Below are positions 23,373 to 35,100 of a DNA stretch of 64,000 nt, piece by piece. Within the stretch, counting starts at the first letter, position 1, and each line of letters opens with the position of its first letter. The notes beneath the pieces were generated by a model. It searched no databases, was not told where the DNA came from, and saw only the letters and a program-made list of their open reading frames with translations. Both the position numbers and the translations under genes were made by a program. The DNA is from Seminavis robusta (lineage: Eukaryota; Bacillariophyta; Bacillariophyceae; Naviculales; Naviculaceae), in NCBI GenBank assembly GCA_903772945.1, contig CAICTM010000271.1, positions 1 to 64,000 of the forward strand. The letters are read 5' to 3'.

Positions 23373-24774
23373 TTACTGACCCGTTCGAGGTCCACCAGGC
23401 TGTGATCCATGCGCCGATTGATTGGGTTGACTCCTATTGGGAGCCTGTCCTCCGAAGCCCCTGGATCCGCTTCGTTGACTGGGATCCCTGTGGGAACCTT
23501 CTGGTGCTGGTTTGCGTGCGTGCGAGCCGTCCCCATCGGCGGCCGGAGGTACCTCCTGATGATGCGAATCTCGTCGTACCGCATCTTGATTCTCGGACGA
23601 CCTTTGAGCTTGTGCGTCCGGCTGGGCAGCAGCAGCGGGTGTCTGTTGGGGGGGAAGTCGAGATCGTTCCTGTTGCAAGTTGAGGACGGTCCAATCAAAC
23701 ATGTTGTCGTACTGAAATCCCTTTCGGTAGAAGAGTTCCTTGAAGAGTCTCTTGAGGTAGGCATAATCGGGTCTATCCTCGAATCGAAGAGATCGGCAGT
23801 ATTCAAAGTAGGATCGGAATTCCGTGGCATATCCCTTGCAAAGTTGTTCGGTGGAAGTGGACATTTTCCGGTCCATGATTCTCTCGTATTTCTGCTTCTT
23901 AGTGTTGGCCTTGAGTCCCTGCCAGGGCAGTGAGCCACGAATAAAGTACATGAGGACATATCCCAGTGACTCTAGATCATCTCGTCGACTCTGTTCAATT
24001 CCAATGTGAGTATTGATGGAAGCATATCGAGCGGTTCCGGTGAGGTTCTTATTCTCACGGTAGGGAATGTGCTGATGCGATCGAGGATCACGGTATTTCT
24101 TGGCCAATCCAAAATCAATAATGTGAATGACAGATTGCCGCTTTCCAAGGCCGATCAAGAAGTTCTACATAGAGCACAACAACGTGAGGTATTTACTCTA
24201 CAGGGCACCCATCATCACGACGACAGTGTCAACAGCACGGCACTCACATCGGGCTTGACATCTCTGTGGATGAATGACTTGGTATGGACGTATTCCAGTC
24301 GACTCAAGAGTTGATCTGCTAACATCAGGACCGTCTTGAGCTGGAATCTGCGACCACAGTAGTTAAACAGATCCTCCAACGAAGGGCCCAGTAGATCCAA
24401 CACCATCACATTGTAGTCGCCTTCAATGCCGTACCATCGCACATTCGGAATCCCCACTGCCACAAACCAAAACAAAGAACGAGAAAAAATAACAATCCTG
24501 AGATTACTGATTTTCTGTTGCAATCAACTCAAGCAAGTTTTTGATCTAATCAATGGTCAAAGCAAAATTATTACGTATTCAACTTACATCCACCGTGAAG
24601 AATCCGATAAATCTTGCTCTCATAGAGAAGCTGTGGATGCTTCGTCTTGACCGATTCCAGCTTGATGGCCACTTCCTCTCCGGTGGTCATGTTGGTGCCC
24701 AAGTAGATATCACCAAACGATCCACTGCCAATCTTCCGGCCCAGCCGGTACTTCTTGCCTACTCGAAGCTCCAT
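23373..24774 (-). CDS. Casein kinase 1 family Ser/Thr protein kinase
   Basis: Three exons, 24588-24774, 24248-24456 and 23373-24164, give 395 residues with correct phases. The N-terminus [18 protein letters not shown] is typical of the CK1 alpha/delta/epsilon group. Visible catalytic elements are the glycine loop GSGSFG, the Lys of VAIK (K38), the HRDVKPDN loop with D128, and DFG at 149-151. The absence of an APE motif and the SINTHIG segment also fit CK1. The kinase domain ends near residue 290, followed by a Gln/Pro/Arg-rich tail of about 100 residues. CK1 enzymes phosphorylate primed Ser/Thr sites and act in cell cycle, trafficking and clock pathways; the specific role here is not readable. 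The divergent tail is the likely regulatory part. Confidence 0.95.
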
Positions 24775-25675
24775 CGTCCCGCCCTCCAATCCTACCGTTC
24801 CGTAATTAATGTATGTCACGACACTGACACCCCAGCGTCGATCAGGCAACAACTGGAGAAGGTACCGGTACTAGCTAGTAGTGGCTTCTGAAGAAGGTTG
24901 CTTCGGTCTTTTGGGTTTGATGCCTACGCCGCACCCGGAGGTCGCTGCACGCAAGCCTTACGGGACTCACTCCCGGTGAGCCTTAAATGAACATCCCACG
25001 GAAATCCCGCCCACGGAACCGTTGTTTGCCATTCCCTCTTGCTTGGAACTTGCGAACTAACCCAATGGTAGGGGACATCAACTGCACAACTTGCTGATCT
25101 GTACTTTACAAGCAAACCTTGGTCGTACCAATTCCCAAATGGCATGACGAAGAGTCGCTTGCTATCTACCGGTAGCTAGCTCCAGCTTGTGGCAAGCTCT
25201 AGTCACGGGAACTGCTATACTTACTTGATTGATCTGAAGGATGGGCCAAATCACATCCCTTCAGATCACACCATGCTAAGATGTCCGGATTTTTGGGCAC
25301 ACAGGTAAATGACCCTATCCCTAACCGATATGGTTGAGAAATCCTGACTTTTCCGCCAAACAAGCTAGATTTGACTGGGCGGGGAATCAAATCCGGACTT
25401 TTCCTGCAGAGTAGCATGCTACAAGACTATTGATACTTCAAAGTTTTGTGAAACGATTTCATTCTAATATTATTTTAAAATATGTATTGGTGGTCAAGTG
25501 GTCAACAAACCACTCGTGTCGTGTTGTTTTGTGTTGTATTGTGGCTAAAACATGAAACTGGCTGTGGGTCATTGACAGTCAGGTTCTTCAGAAAAGGCTC
25601 AAGTCATCTTTCTCCTTGAATGTGGGGGATTTCACCCCAGAGCAATTCAAAACCTGACAATGGCTCCATGAATGC
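24775..25675. other. Intergenic region with a foldback sequence
   Basis: Contains the CK1 promoter at its left end, GTACCGGTACTAGCTAG near 24862-24880, and the inverted-repeat structure at 25231-25420 listed separately. I see no gene. Confidence 0.4.
25231..25420. repeat. Foldback/inverted-repeat cluster
   Basis: GATCTGAAGGATG (25231-25243) is complemented by CATCCCTTCAGATC (25254-25267). Further out, CATGCTA (about 25272) pairs with TAGCATG (about 25412), and GTCCGGATTT (about 25283) pairs with AAATCCGGAC (about 25389). The block AAATCC(T/G)GACTTTTCC also occurs twice as a direct repeat (about 25336 and 25389). This could be a small non-autonomous DNA element or a structured RNA; neither is proven. 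Confidence 0.5.
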
Positions 25676-27510
25676 TCAGTTGTATCTGGCAGCCAAGGTT
25701 GGGGCGTATGCAGCCATGGCAGCCTTGTTGTTGTATTCAGTGCCAGCCCACTGTGAGTATGCCAAAACAGAAGTGCATGGTGTACACCCACATTTATCAG
25801 GGTAAGTCATGATGGTCCTCTGACAGGAAGACGTCCAGATGTACCCACATGTGCTTGTTGCTGTGCAACTAGAACCCGTAATTTTGTCATGTTTTGCGCC
25901 CAGCAAGTGTCCAAATTCATGTGCCCAGAGGTAATGACCAGCCAAATCAACATTGTTCCTTTGCACTTCAAAATAACCAGGCCTGTCCCAGGTGATATCC
26001 GTGCCAATGTTGCTTGCATATCCTCCCTTTACGTGCTCTCCAATTACCACAAATGCATCAATTTTATAAGTATTTTGGAGGCCAAAAATACCATCAAAGT
26101 ATCCATCTCCAGATCTCTGGAGATAGTATGCATATTCACCCTGTGAACGCGCTGCAGCATCAGGGAAGTTCGTTTGGTCAAGCCATGTACTAACACTTTC
26201 CAGGACAATGTTAAGCTGCGTGTTGGCTAATGCTGTATTTGTTTGATAGATGGCATTGTTGACAATTTGAACAACTCTGCTCCAACTCTGGCCCATAGCT
26301 ACCCAGGTGGCTGTGGTGATGATATGACCAACTCTGAAAACAAAATTAGTTAGGATTGTTGTGATAGCAAAACTTTACAGTGGAACTGGTGGGCTTACCT
26401 GATGGTGTATGTCGTCTGAAGCTCACGAGGGCCCCGCAAACTGCGCTGTTCTATTGCGGCTTTGACCACTGCCTGGAGATTGCGGCGAAGTCCATCATCA
26501 GGATTCTTTTCATTTGGACCATTGCCATTTCCATTGCCATTTCCACAATTGACCTGTGCTTCGCGACAAGATGTTGGGGTAGCAGTTGGACTTCCACTGG
26601 GTGACCCACTGGGAGAACCACTTGGGCTGGCACTTGGTGTGGTACTGGGAGAAGAACTGGGGGATGTGCTGGGAGAGGAGCTTGGAGAAGTACTGGGTGA
26701 ACTGCTGGGAGAAGAGCTGGGGGATGTGCTGGGAGAGCTGCTGGGAGAAGTGCTGGGGGATGCACTGGGAGAAGAGCTGGGGGATGCACTGGGAGAGATG
26801 CTGGGAGAAGTGCTTGGTGACTCAGACACTAAATAGAAATCAACTCCTGTGAGGTCCACTGGAGGTGGCAGGGGGACATCAGCCAAATTGGCAGCAATGT
26901 ACTTCACAGCAGTTGTCCCATCTGAGGCCTGAGTCCCCACACTTTCGATTTTATAGGTGTCTTCACCATCAGTGGCGGCCATTGAAAAGGTGCCATCAGA
27001 TGTCAAGGAAATTGTAATTGTTTTGTTACCATTGCCAGTTTCTTCTCCATACCAGGTAGTGATCTCAACTGATGATGGGGCCCCACCATCTTCCACAACA
27101 GAGCCTGTCATGGTCTTCTCACTTTCCACCTTGAGGAAGTTAAGAGGAGAGTTTGTGTTCTGCTTTAAACCACGGAACTGAACCCTTGGAATTTGGGTGA
27201 GATCACGGCCCAGGCACACAGGTTCCATGTCTCCAACAAGCACTGGGTACTCTCCACTTGTGTCTTCCACTGGATCTCCAATGAGTTCCAGCTTCAGCAC
27301 ATTTGAAACACGATTCTGTTTGTTGTGGACAAGAGGAAGAAGAAAGGATCAAACCAACTGCATTAGTCTAGTTCAGGCTTTCGCTGTGCAAGGATCTTCT
27401 GTTGTAGCACTCACCCCATTGCAGCTGTTATCCTGTGCCATGGCCCAGTTGGGTACAAAACCAAGGGATGCCAGAGCAGCAAATTCAAAGACCAAAATGT
27501 TGAGCTTCAT
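25676..27510 (-). CDS. Secreted metzincin metalloprotease with Ser-Pro linker
   Basis: Three exons, 27415-27510, 26399-27315 and 25676-26333, encode 556 residues with matching phases. Exon 1 is essentially the signal peptide (MKLNILVFEFAALASLGFVP...AMA). Residues 35-190 are a beta-rich N-terminal domain. Residues about 195-265 form a linker of SPS, SPST and SPSA repeats. A Cys pair and an NGNGNGNG run follow, then basic sites RRNLQ and RSLRGPR that could be processing points. The catalytic part has HEFGHLLGAKHD with H476, E477, H480 and H486 as the HExxHxxGxxHD zinc site of metzincins (reprolysin-like), and IMTYP as Met-turn. It is likely a secreted endopeptidase of the cell surface or wall; substrate unknown. 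The Ser-Pro linker is likely glycosylated. Confidence 0.88.
26625..26825. repeat. Coding minisatellite for Ser-Pro repeats
   Basis: About 200 bases of degenerate repeats, mostly of a 12-base unit (GGGAGAAGTGCT-like on the plus strand), encode the SPS linker of the minus-strand metzincin. The antisense frame is open too and would read as LG-rich repeats, which I treat as a shadow. Copy number is likely to vary between alleles. Confidence 0.8.
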
Positions 27511-29166
27511 GGTGTACAAACAGAGTAACTTTGATTTGTTTCTTCTTTGTTTTTCCTTCCTTGTTGGTTTTCAATCTGTTGAGATTGAAAATTGTGAGAC
27601 CTGATAGGCAACCTCCAATGAAGGCGCCGGGAACCTTTGGTTGAGATTCAAATAAATCTGCGAGTGTCGGCCGGTTCCGTTGATTTCCACCGGTACTCGA
27701 GCGAACCAAATCAAGCAATCATATTTGAAAGAACAAAGTTCCAGGTAGACCTAACAATTATCGCGTCGAAGCTTCCAAGATTGCCACCAACGCTTCCAAG
27801 ATTGCTATCGGTACCAACGCTGTGAGTTGGAGCGCGGTCATGTTGGTCCTCGTAGATTGTAGTATTGGATCACGCACCACCGAGTTCATTTCCGTTGGGG
27901 TCCATGTCGAGTTCGAGTGTGCCTATGTCCGTGCTGCATACCGGTGGCAGCTTCAAGTCATGTCGTTGTGGGTGTGCCTGTTCACCTGGTCACGAATGCC
28001 CCACTTTCTTACTACTAGTACCTGGTAGTTAAAGAGGGTGTAAAACATCGAAATATGTACGGGGAGTAGACTCTAATTGGATTCATTCAAAATTTCGTCG
28101 CCAATTTGACACCGGTACACCGGTACTGCCTGAGGGAGCACAACGGAGTTGCCTAGTTGCGTCAAGGTTCAAAACGAGTTTGAAAGCATCATCATCAACA
28201 AAGTGAGTTGCCGATGCTGCCCCAACGCTCCAACATACTCGTACCGGTGACAGCTCCGGTGGCAGCTCGGGTGGCGGTGGCCGATTGCAGGTGGAGGCAG
28301 ATGTTGCATTCGGTCACGGTTTTGTCACTCCGCGATCCGCGAAAGCCCACAAAAGAGCAGGTCCCAGCAAGATCCGTTGTCATTGGCATCTCGATGCTGA
28401 ATAGGAACAGCTGAAGGAAACCGTGTTGCTCTCTTTCCTCCTTCCTCGCGAACGATGTTGTTTCCGCCTCCGAGACAATGTTGTTTCTGACTTCGAGACA
28501 TGCCGTTGAAACGTGTCGCTTGCTCAACAGGGCGCTGTGTGGTGCAAAAAAAAACTTTCAATGACACAAACTGGCCGTTCCTCTCAGATTCTTTCACAGC
28601 GATACATGGCGGGCACTTCCTCTTGCGTCCAGCTATGGCTTGGACAGCGGCTGATCATTGATGGCTTCGGTTTGTCGATGACAATTTCTCCCCTTGGTTG
28701 GATCAAGATGGTTCCAATGAAGTAAGTCCCTGTCTTGCTGGCATACCCGCGCCACCTACGATACCGACGATCCCATAACAAGACATCGAACGACGGCATC
28801 CTTCGGCAGCATTTGGGGTTTCCCATGTAGCAATAGGTCGCCGCAATCAACCGGCCATGAAAGGGAGGGGTTTCTAGTTCGGTATGGCTGATTTCATAAA
28901 TTGTAGTATAATAGTTCAGGCAAACAGATTGTAAGAATGCACATCCACAGTAACAATTTATATTCTTTTCGCCCATGATGCCCCTGCAGCGCTATTTATT
29001 GCACCAGACAGCGGCCTGGAGGAATGGAAGAAAACTCGTGTTGGGATGGAGCAACCAGGTACTAGTACATAGTAATCCGAGAGGGATAGATCTTGGTTTC
29101 GCCACGACATATCCGCATACTCGAGTAGTCTTGTCCGAGCTCTTCAGTCGGCCCTCCCATCGTATC
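27511..29166. other. Intergenic region, no gene supported
   Basis: GTACCGGT palindromes cluster at about 28110-28125 and 28242. A 130-residue minus-strand open frame at 28584-28976 has no recognisable domain and an uneven composition; I do not call it. Otherwise nothing is seen. Confidence 0.35.
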
Positions 29167-32100
29167 CTAAAGGCGTGGCCAGCCCCCATGGTCAAACATA
29201 GGCAGATTGTCATATCGATTCTCGCCATCCAGTCCAACAGTGGCTTCTGTACACAAGAAGGCAAGTCGTCGTTCAAGTGTATTGGAAGTTGGGAATTCCT
29301 CGGCATGCATCTCGATCCATTCGTTGACATCTTCTGGTGCAGAACGCTCCACGATCACCATGGGAAGTGCCTTCTCGTCAGCTACAAAGGTCGAATACAT
29401 GCTCTGTACGATAGACTGCCGGGAAAAGGCACTTGAGGAGTCGTCGCGGTCCTTCATTACAGCAAACAGGCCCCTTGACGCCGCGTGCGCCAGCAATGCA
29501 ACATCGTGTACCGGGGGACACCACCACAATGGAAGATCCTCCAAATTCTTGCACATGGTGACAGACTTGGCTGACTCTACCAGGTGATCAACCGCAACAT
29601 CTCCTGCAGCGACATGGAAAGCCGATCTCATCAAGCGTACTCTACGGAGAATGGCAAGGCTGCACCCGACAGCTTCCATAGATTGTTCTTCTGGCCCCAT
29701 GCAGGGATCCGGAAGGGGCGATTGGACTTGCCTGGATGGCTCTTGATACTCATTGATACCGAGAGGAGTTTCGAATTTCCCCTTGCTACCTCGTGCATTT
29801 TTCACGGAAGGTCCGTTGCCTCCCACGCATAAACGCACACAAAAGGGAAGCAAGACCTTTCGGACGTAACTTCGAACGGTGTCTGGATCTGGTAGTGCAG
29901 CATCTTCGGCAAGCTCATTCACATGAGCCATGAAGGTTTCCATGTTGAAGAGAGACGCAGGTTCCTCGTCGTCGTCATCGAAAGCCCCGCTTTGCTCTCT
30001 TGAATATCTCCAGAGGGATGCGTCCACAGTCTCGGCGGTGTTATAATCAGGCGGGAATCCATATAGTAATACTGCAGAGCAAACGGCGGCTCTCAACATG
30101 GCGTTGCCGCGAAAGCTTTCTGGAATGCTGTCCTCGTTGGCGGTGATAGTTTCTTCCAGAGTAGCCGAGTCCTCAATTGGTGACTCCTGTCCAGATTTGC
30201 TCACATCTGGCATCTTTTCTTCCTTTTCTCCGTCGCTCGTCTTCTCTTCGCTCTTGATTTCTTCCTTGTCTTCACTTGGCTCAACCTTGGTTTGACCATT
30301 GGCATCGCTCTTTGAGGTATCCTTGTTGTTTCCGTTGTCCGTCTTGCTGTCTTTCTTACCAACGGCGGCGGGTTTAGAGGCTTTCTGAGAGTCTTCCAGC
30401 TGTTGTTGTAGTCGGGCGGACCGACGACTTTCAGTATCAATCATTTCTTCGATCGTGGATGCATCCGCATGTGCAAGGGCTGAGATTGCAATGCGAGTGA
30501 GATTCATGGGGACACCAATAGCGCGCAGATATCGAGGAGATTCAGTGCCATGAGCAATGTGATACAGTTCTGCGCTGGCTGCCCCAATGCTGTAATCTCC
30601 CCCGTCGTCTAAACTTCGATGTGGCGATGCGCACTGGGTTCCATTTACGCCAACGCCGCTGTATTCGCTGATCAAGTTGGAAACCACGTCACCCGAAGGA
30701 TACAGCGTAGCGAGCGCCTTCTTGCGAACCTTGCCACTAGTTTTTACATCTTCGGGTGCTTGCCAATGATTGCCAGCTTCCAAGTAGTTGTAATTGCAGT
30801 CGGTGCGGTGATCCAGGCTGCTTTCTAATTTGTTGAGAACCTCAAGGAGGCGACGGTCCAAGACTCTTGAATCTGGCATGGGCAGCGTCACCACAGTGGC
30901 ATTTGCAACGCTATCGGGGACAACCTCTACTGCCGCGGCTGTAGCTGCTTTCTTCCCTGCGCCGCTCTTCCCGCTGGAAGGTTCTTCCACCGCCACTGGA
31001 GAAACCACCTCGTCGCTCTCCGTCCCGCGAATCGCGGCCACGATAGATTGCTTCAAGCGGTGCAGAGTTACGTATCTCTGGTCCTCTGCAGGGCGGATAT
31101 CATCCTTCTTGGCATTCTGAGCCGGCATATTGCTCAAGACGGCATCGGCAGCCGCGCCACCTTGGCGCAAAGCGAGGGCATTCTTTTCCCGTTCCGATGC
31201 GGCCGCTGCGGCTGCAGCAACCGCCGCTTGAATCTCTAACGCCGCTTTGGCTTTCGTATCCTCAAGGGCCACATCAAACACTTTGCGTGTCGCTGATGCA
31301 GCGGCTTGGAAGGAAGAATAAGCTGTGCAACATGCTTCGTCGGATTCAATATACTTGCGGATATTGTGGATGAAAGGAAGATCCTCATCGTTTCGCATGG
31401 CTTCATAATTCCCCATTCCGTGCACAAAAGTCCCAATAACCAGCCCAATATCACAAGCTCTGATTCACGAGAGGAGGTGTGAGGGCGCCAGAGAACGTGA
31501 CTAATTACACAGGCAAAATTCACGAACTAACCTATCCCACCATGCCGCAGGTGCGACGAGGTCTATCGCGGTCTCAAGAAGTGTCCCAGTTGTCAATGAT
31601 AGCTCCTCTAGGAGATATAGGACGATTTGTGAGCCATTTTAAAGTGGTGCATCACCCACCCAATTTTCCTTGACTCACCTGCTGTTACGTGTCGCGCCCG
31701 AAGGTCGGAATCAAGAGTTGAAAGGTCACTAGTTCCACAGCCTCGCTTGGCCAGCTCTTCGTGGCCAAGCACTAATCAACGACGAACCCGAGATCCGGTT
31801 GGTGAGACTACGAAACAGGTTTGCACACTCAGCGCGTGTTTAGACCTACCTGAGAGGACAGAATCTAATCCTTCCTCGACGACCCGATTCAGTCGAGATA
31901 AGATGCCAACACGGCGAAGTGCTCGTAGAGCCGCCCCTTGTCGTAGACTTTCAACGTAAGAAGGCTCTGCCAATATTAGCGGCAACCTGAGAAACCTGCG
32001 ACAGCTCAGAACCTGCATGTGCTGCTCCGTTACAGACCCAATCGACGAGCAGAGCCATTCCAATTCAACTTCAGAACCAGGGCCCATCCATTCTTGAATC

Positions 32101-35100
32101 AGCAAGCGAAAATCCGGGGATTCCAGCTGATTGTCTGGCTTTTGCATGCGGGCCAGCAGTGCAAGAGCAACCTGCATGGATATTTGGTAGATATCTATTT
32201 ATTTTTTCAAAACAAAGTGGTGTGGTGAGGCTCAGACCCTTACACGGGAAAGGAATCAAACTCGGCCCGTATCGTTTACTTACATGAGCGGATGAACACC
32301 TCAATGTCCTGCAGCGGCAACGAAGTCAAATTCGATTCGTGTCGGATCTTGGTGAAGCGACCGAATCCAAACCTCAGCGCCGCTGCAATCACCCTGTTTC
32401 GTTGCGGCGCTTCCCACCCTTGCTTCAGACGCTCAAAGGCGGGGTCCGCATTCGCGGCTCTACGAAGAGCTCGTATCTTTCCGTTCTTCTTCTGCCTCTT
32501 AATCGCAGCTGCATCCTTTTGCACCACTTTCTTGGGCTTCTCTCCCTCTTTGACGGACGCTGTCGCTCCAGTATTGGTTGATGCACAGGGCGTTGAAGTC
32601 GGCTTTGACTTGTCTTGCTGCTTTGCTTGCCCCTCCCGCTCTTTTCCTTCTTTCTCCTTCGCCTCTTTTTTCTTCTTTTTCTTTTTCTTCTTTTTCTCTG
32701 CTCTGATACGCTCCTTTTCTTCTTTCTCCTCTTGCTCCTTCAGTGCAATTTTGTCCTTCTTACGCTGCTCGAGTTCATTTAGCTCTGCATACGGGTTGTA
32801 CTGTTGCACCTGCGTTCGTTTTCGCTTCACTCCATCATCAATCATTTGTGCAACTTCCTCAGGGGTTTCAACGGGAATGTCAAGACCAACGGCCTTATGC
32901 CAAAAGTCTGGATCATCAAGGTCGACGTCCTTTTCTCCGTCTCCTGTATCAGTAACGAAACTGGCCTTACTGAAGCTACCAAGTCCACTTCCCATCGACG
33001 CAGCGGAGCCAGCGCCGTACGTGACTTTCTTGGAACTCCGCTCCAGGAGCTGGTCGATGTCCGTCTCCATGAACTTTTCTGCCTCGGCATCGTCTTCATC
33101 TCTGAAGATGTCATAAGCACCCTTCTTGAGTAGCTCGTCAATCTCTTTTGCGTGTGCTTCCTTCTCACTCTTTGGTTTCTTGCCTTCTTCGGTTTCATCA
33201 TCTTTCTGGTCTCGCTGTTGGGCCAGCACTGCTCGCTCAAGGCCAAGCTTCATGCTCGCACTGTGGAACATGTGCATCTCGTAGGTCTTGGCCGTCAGCA
33301 ATCGAAAGATCTGGACTTTTCTTGTTTGGCCTACATATAGAAAACAGGTTTCTTCGCTTCAGCAAAACGTTCTGGAGAGGCTAAGTTACAAGAAGCGATG
33401 GCACGACTTACCGATTCTGTGAGCTCGCGCCATGGCTTGGAGATCGTTCTGTAAGAAGGACATTGAGAGCGTAGTTATACAAGAAATGTAAGGGTCGGGA
33501 AAAGTAACAGCATAAGTAGCCAGGTGCCGCCCCATATTCAGCTCGCACCTGGGGATTCCAGTCTGAGTCAAAGATTACAATGGTATCGGCCGACGTCTGT
33601 TTGATGTTTCAACACGTGAGCGATCGTCAGCAACATGCCCAAGGTGAACGGAACGTGCAACAATGGGCGATGACTTACGAGGTTCAACCCTAAACCCCCG
33701 GCTCTCGTACTCAGAAGCATGACAAATCGCTGACAAGACTTGCGATTGAATCGGTCGACAGCGGAAGCTCTTGATGAAGAAGACGTGGATCCATCAAGTC
33801 TCTCGTAGCGATATTTGCAAAGTTTGAGCAACTCCTCCAAAAGATCAAGGACACGAACCATTTGACTAAAAATGAGGACCTTATGCCCGCCCGTGAACAG
33901 CTTTTTGAGAAGCTTTTCGAGAAGGACCATCTTGCCGGAAGACTTGACCAATTGCTCTCCAAAGAGCTTTACATAATCCACCGGTAGATCTTTCCCCTCG
34001 GCATCTTTGGCCTTCCAGTTAGCGGCTGCGTCGGTCAAGATCCGGTCTTCGACGCCCTTCACCAAGTACGGATGGTTACAAATCTTCCTGAGTTCCATCA
34101 TCACATTCATCAAACTTGGTGCATTGCTTGGTTTGGCACCCTTGTAGAGGAAGGCTGTGTTCCGCTCATAGATAGCTTTGTAGTATTTCTTCTGGATAGG
34201 CGTTAGAGTAACTTCCAGGATGATTTCTTCCTTTGGAGGAAGAGATGTTTCCACGTCCTCTTTGACTCGACGAAGCAGAAATGGCTTCAAGATATTGTGG
34301 AGCTCGTTCACCTGGGTAGAGTCATTCAATTGACCAAATTTTTCAGTGAAGCCTTCCCTATCAGCAAACGTCACGGGATCATCGAAGTGCAGCAACGCCC
34401 AGAGTTCCTAGAACGAGACAAAACGTCAAACTCCCTGTTTAGTACAAAATAATACCCCTGTTGCACGAAGCTGACTTGACTTTTGACATACCTCAGTGTT
34501 GTTAGCCAGAGGAGTACCTGTCAAAAGCACGCAGTGGTCCCTAGGCACGGATGCCAATTCCGCAAAGAGCCGAGAGTCTGGATTCTTCAGTCTAAAACAA
34601 GCATGCAGTGAAAGAAATTAGTTGTCACGCAGACACGTCGACGATAGTAACAGAACAACCGCCGCCGACGACGCCGTACCTGTGAGCTTCGTCTACAATT
34701 AGAGCCCGCCATTTGATCCTGGAAAGCACAGCAATGTCCTTTAGAACCACCTCATAGGTTGTGATAAGGAGATTGAATTTGGTTACATGCTGTTTCATGA
34801 GCTTGGCGGCATCGGTCTTCGGGATGAACTGCTCGGTGTAGAAGAATTCTTGCTGAGCCAGAAACTCACGAGCATCTGCCGAGCCATGATACAGGACGAC
34901 GTTGAAATCAGGTGCCCAAGAGCGAGCTTCCGATTGCCACTGAGCGATCAGTGACAAAGGCGCAACAATCAGGAAGGGTCCTCGAACTCTTGCCAATGGA
35001 TTGCGCCATAGCTCTTGAAGGAAGCCTTGACGGGATGCAGGAATGAAAACAATTGATAAGGCCATATTTTCCCACCGCGAAAACCAAGCTCGAAGACACT

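Noticed and set aside
26625-26825. Regularly spaced repeats considered as a CRISPR array
   Set aside because: The units are short, contiguous and coding, without unique spacers.
26462-26836. Plus-strand frame of LG/GE repeats resembling a repeat protein
   Set aside because: It is the antisense of the Ser-Pro minisatellite in the metzincin gene; low-complexity DNA often stays open in several frames.
28584-28976. 130-residue minus-strand frame
   Set aside because: No recognisable motif, odd composition, no splice partners and no conserved-looking blocks.
32292-33116. 274-residue plus-strand frame rich in Ser and Phe
   Set aside because: It is the antisense of the Lys/Glu-rich region of the CHD protein and has no features of its own.
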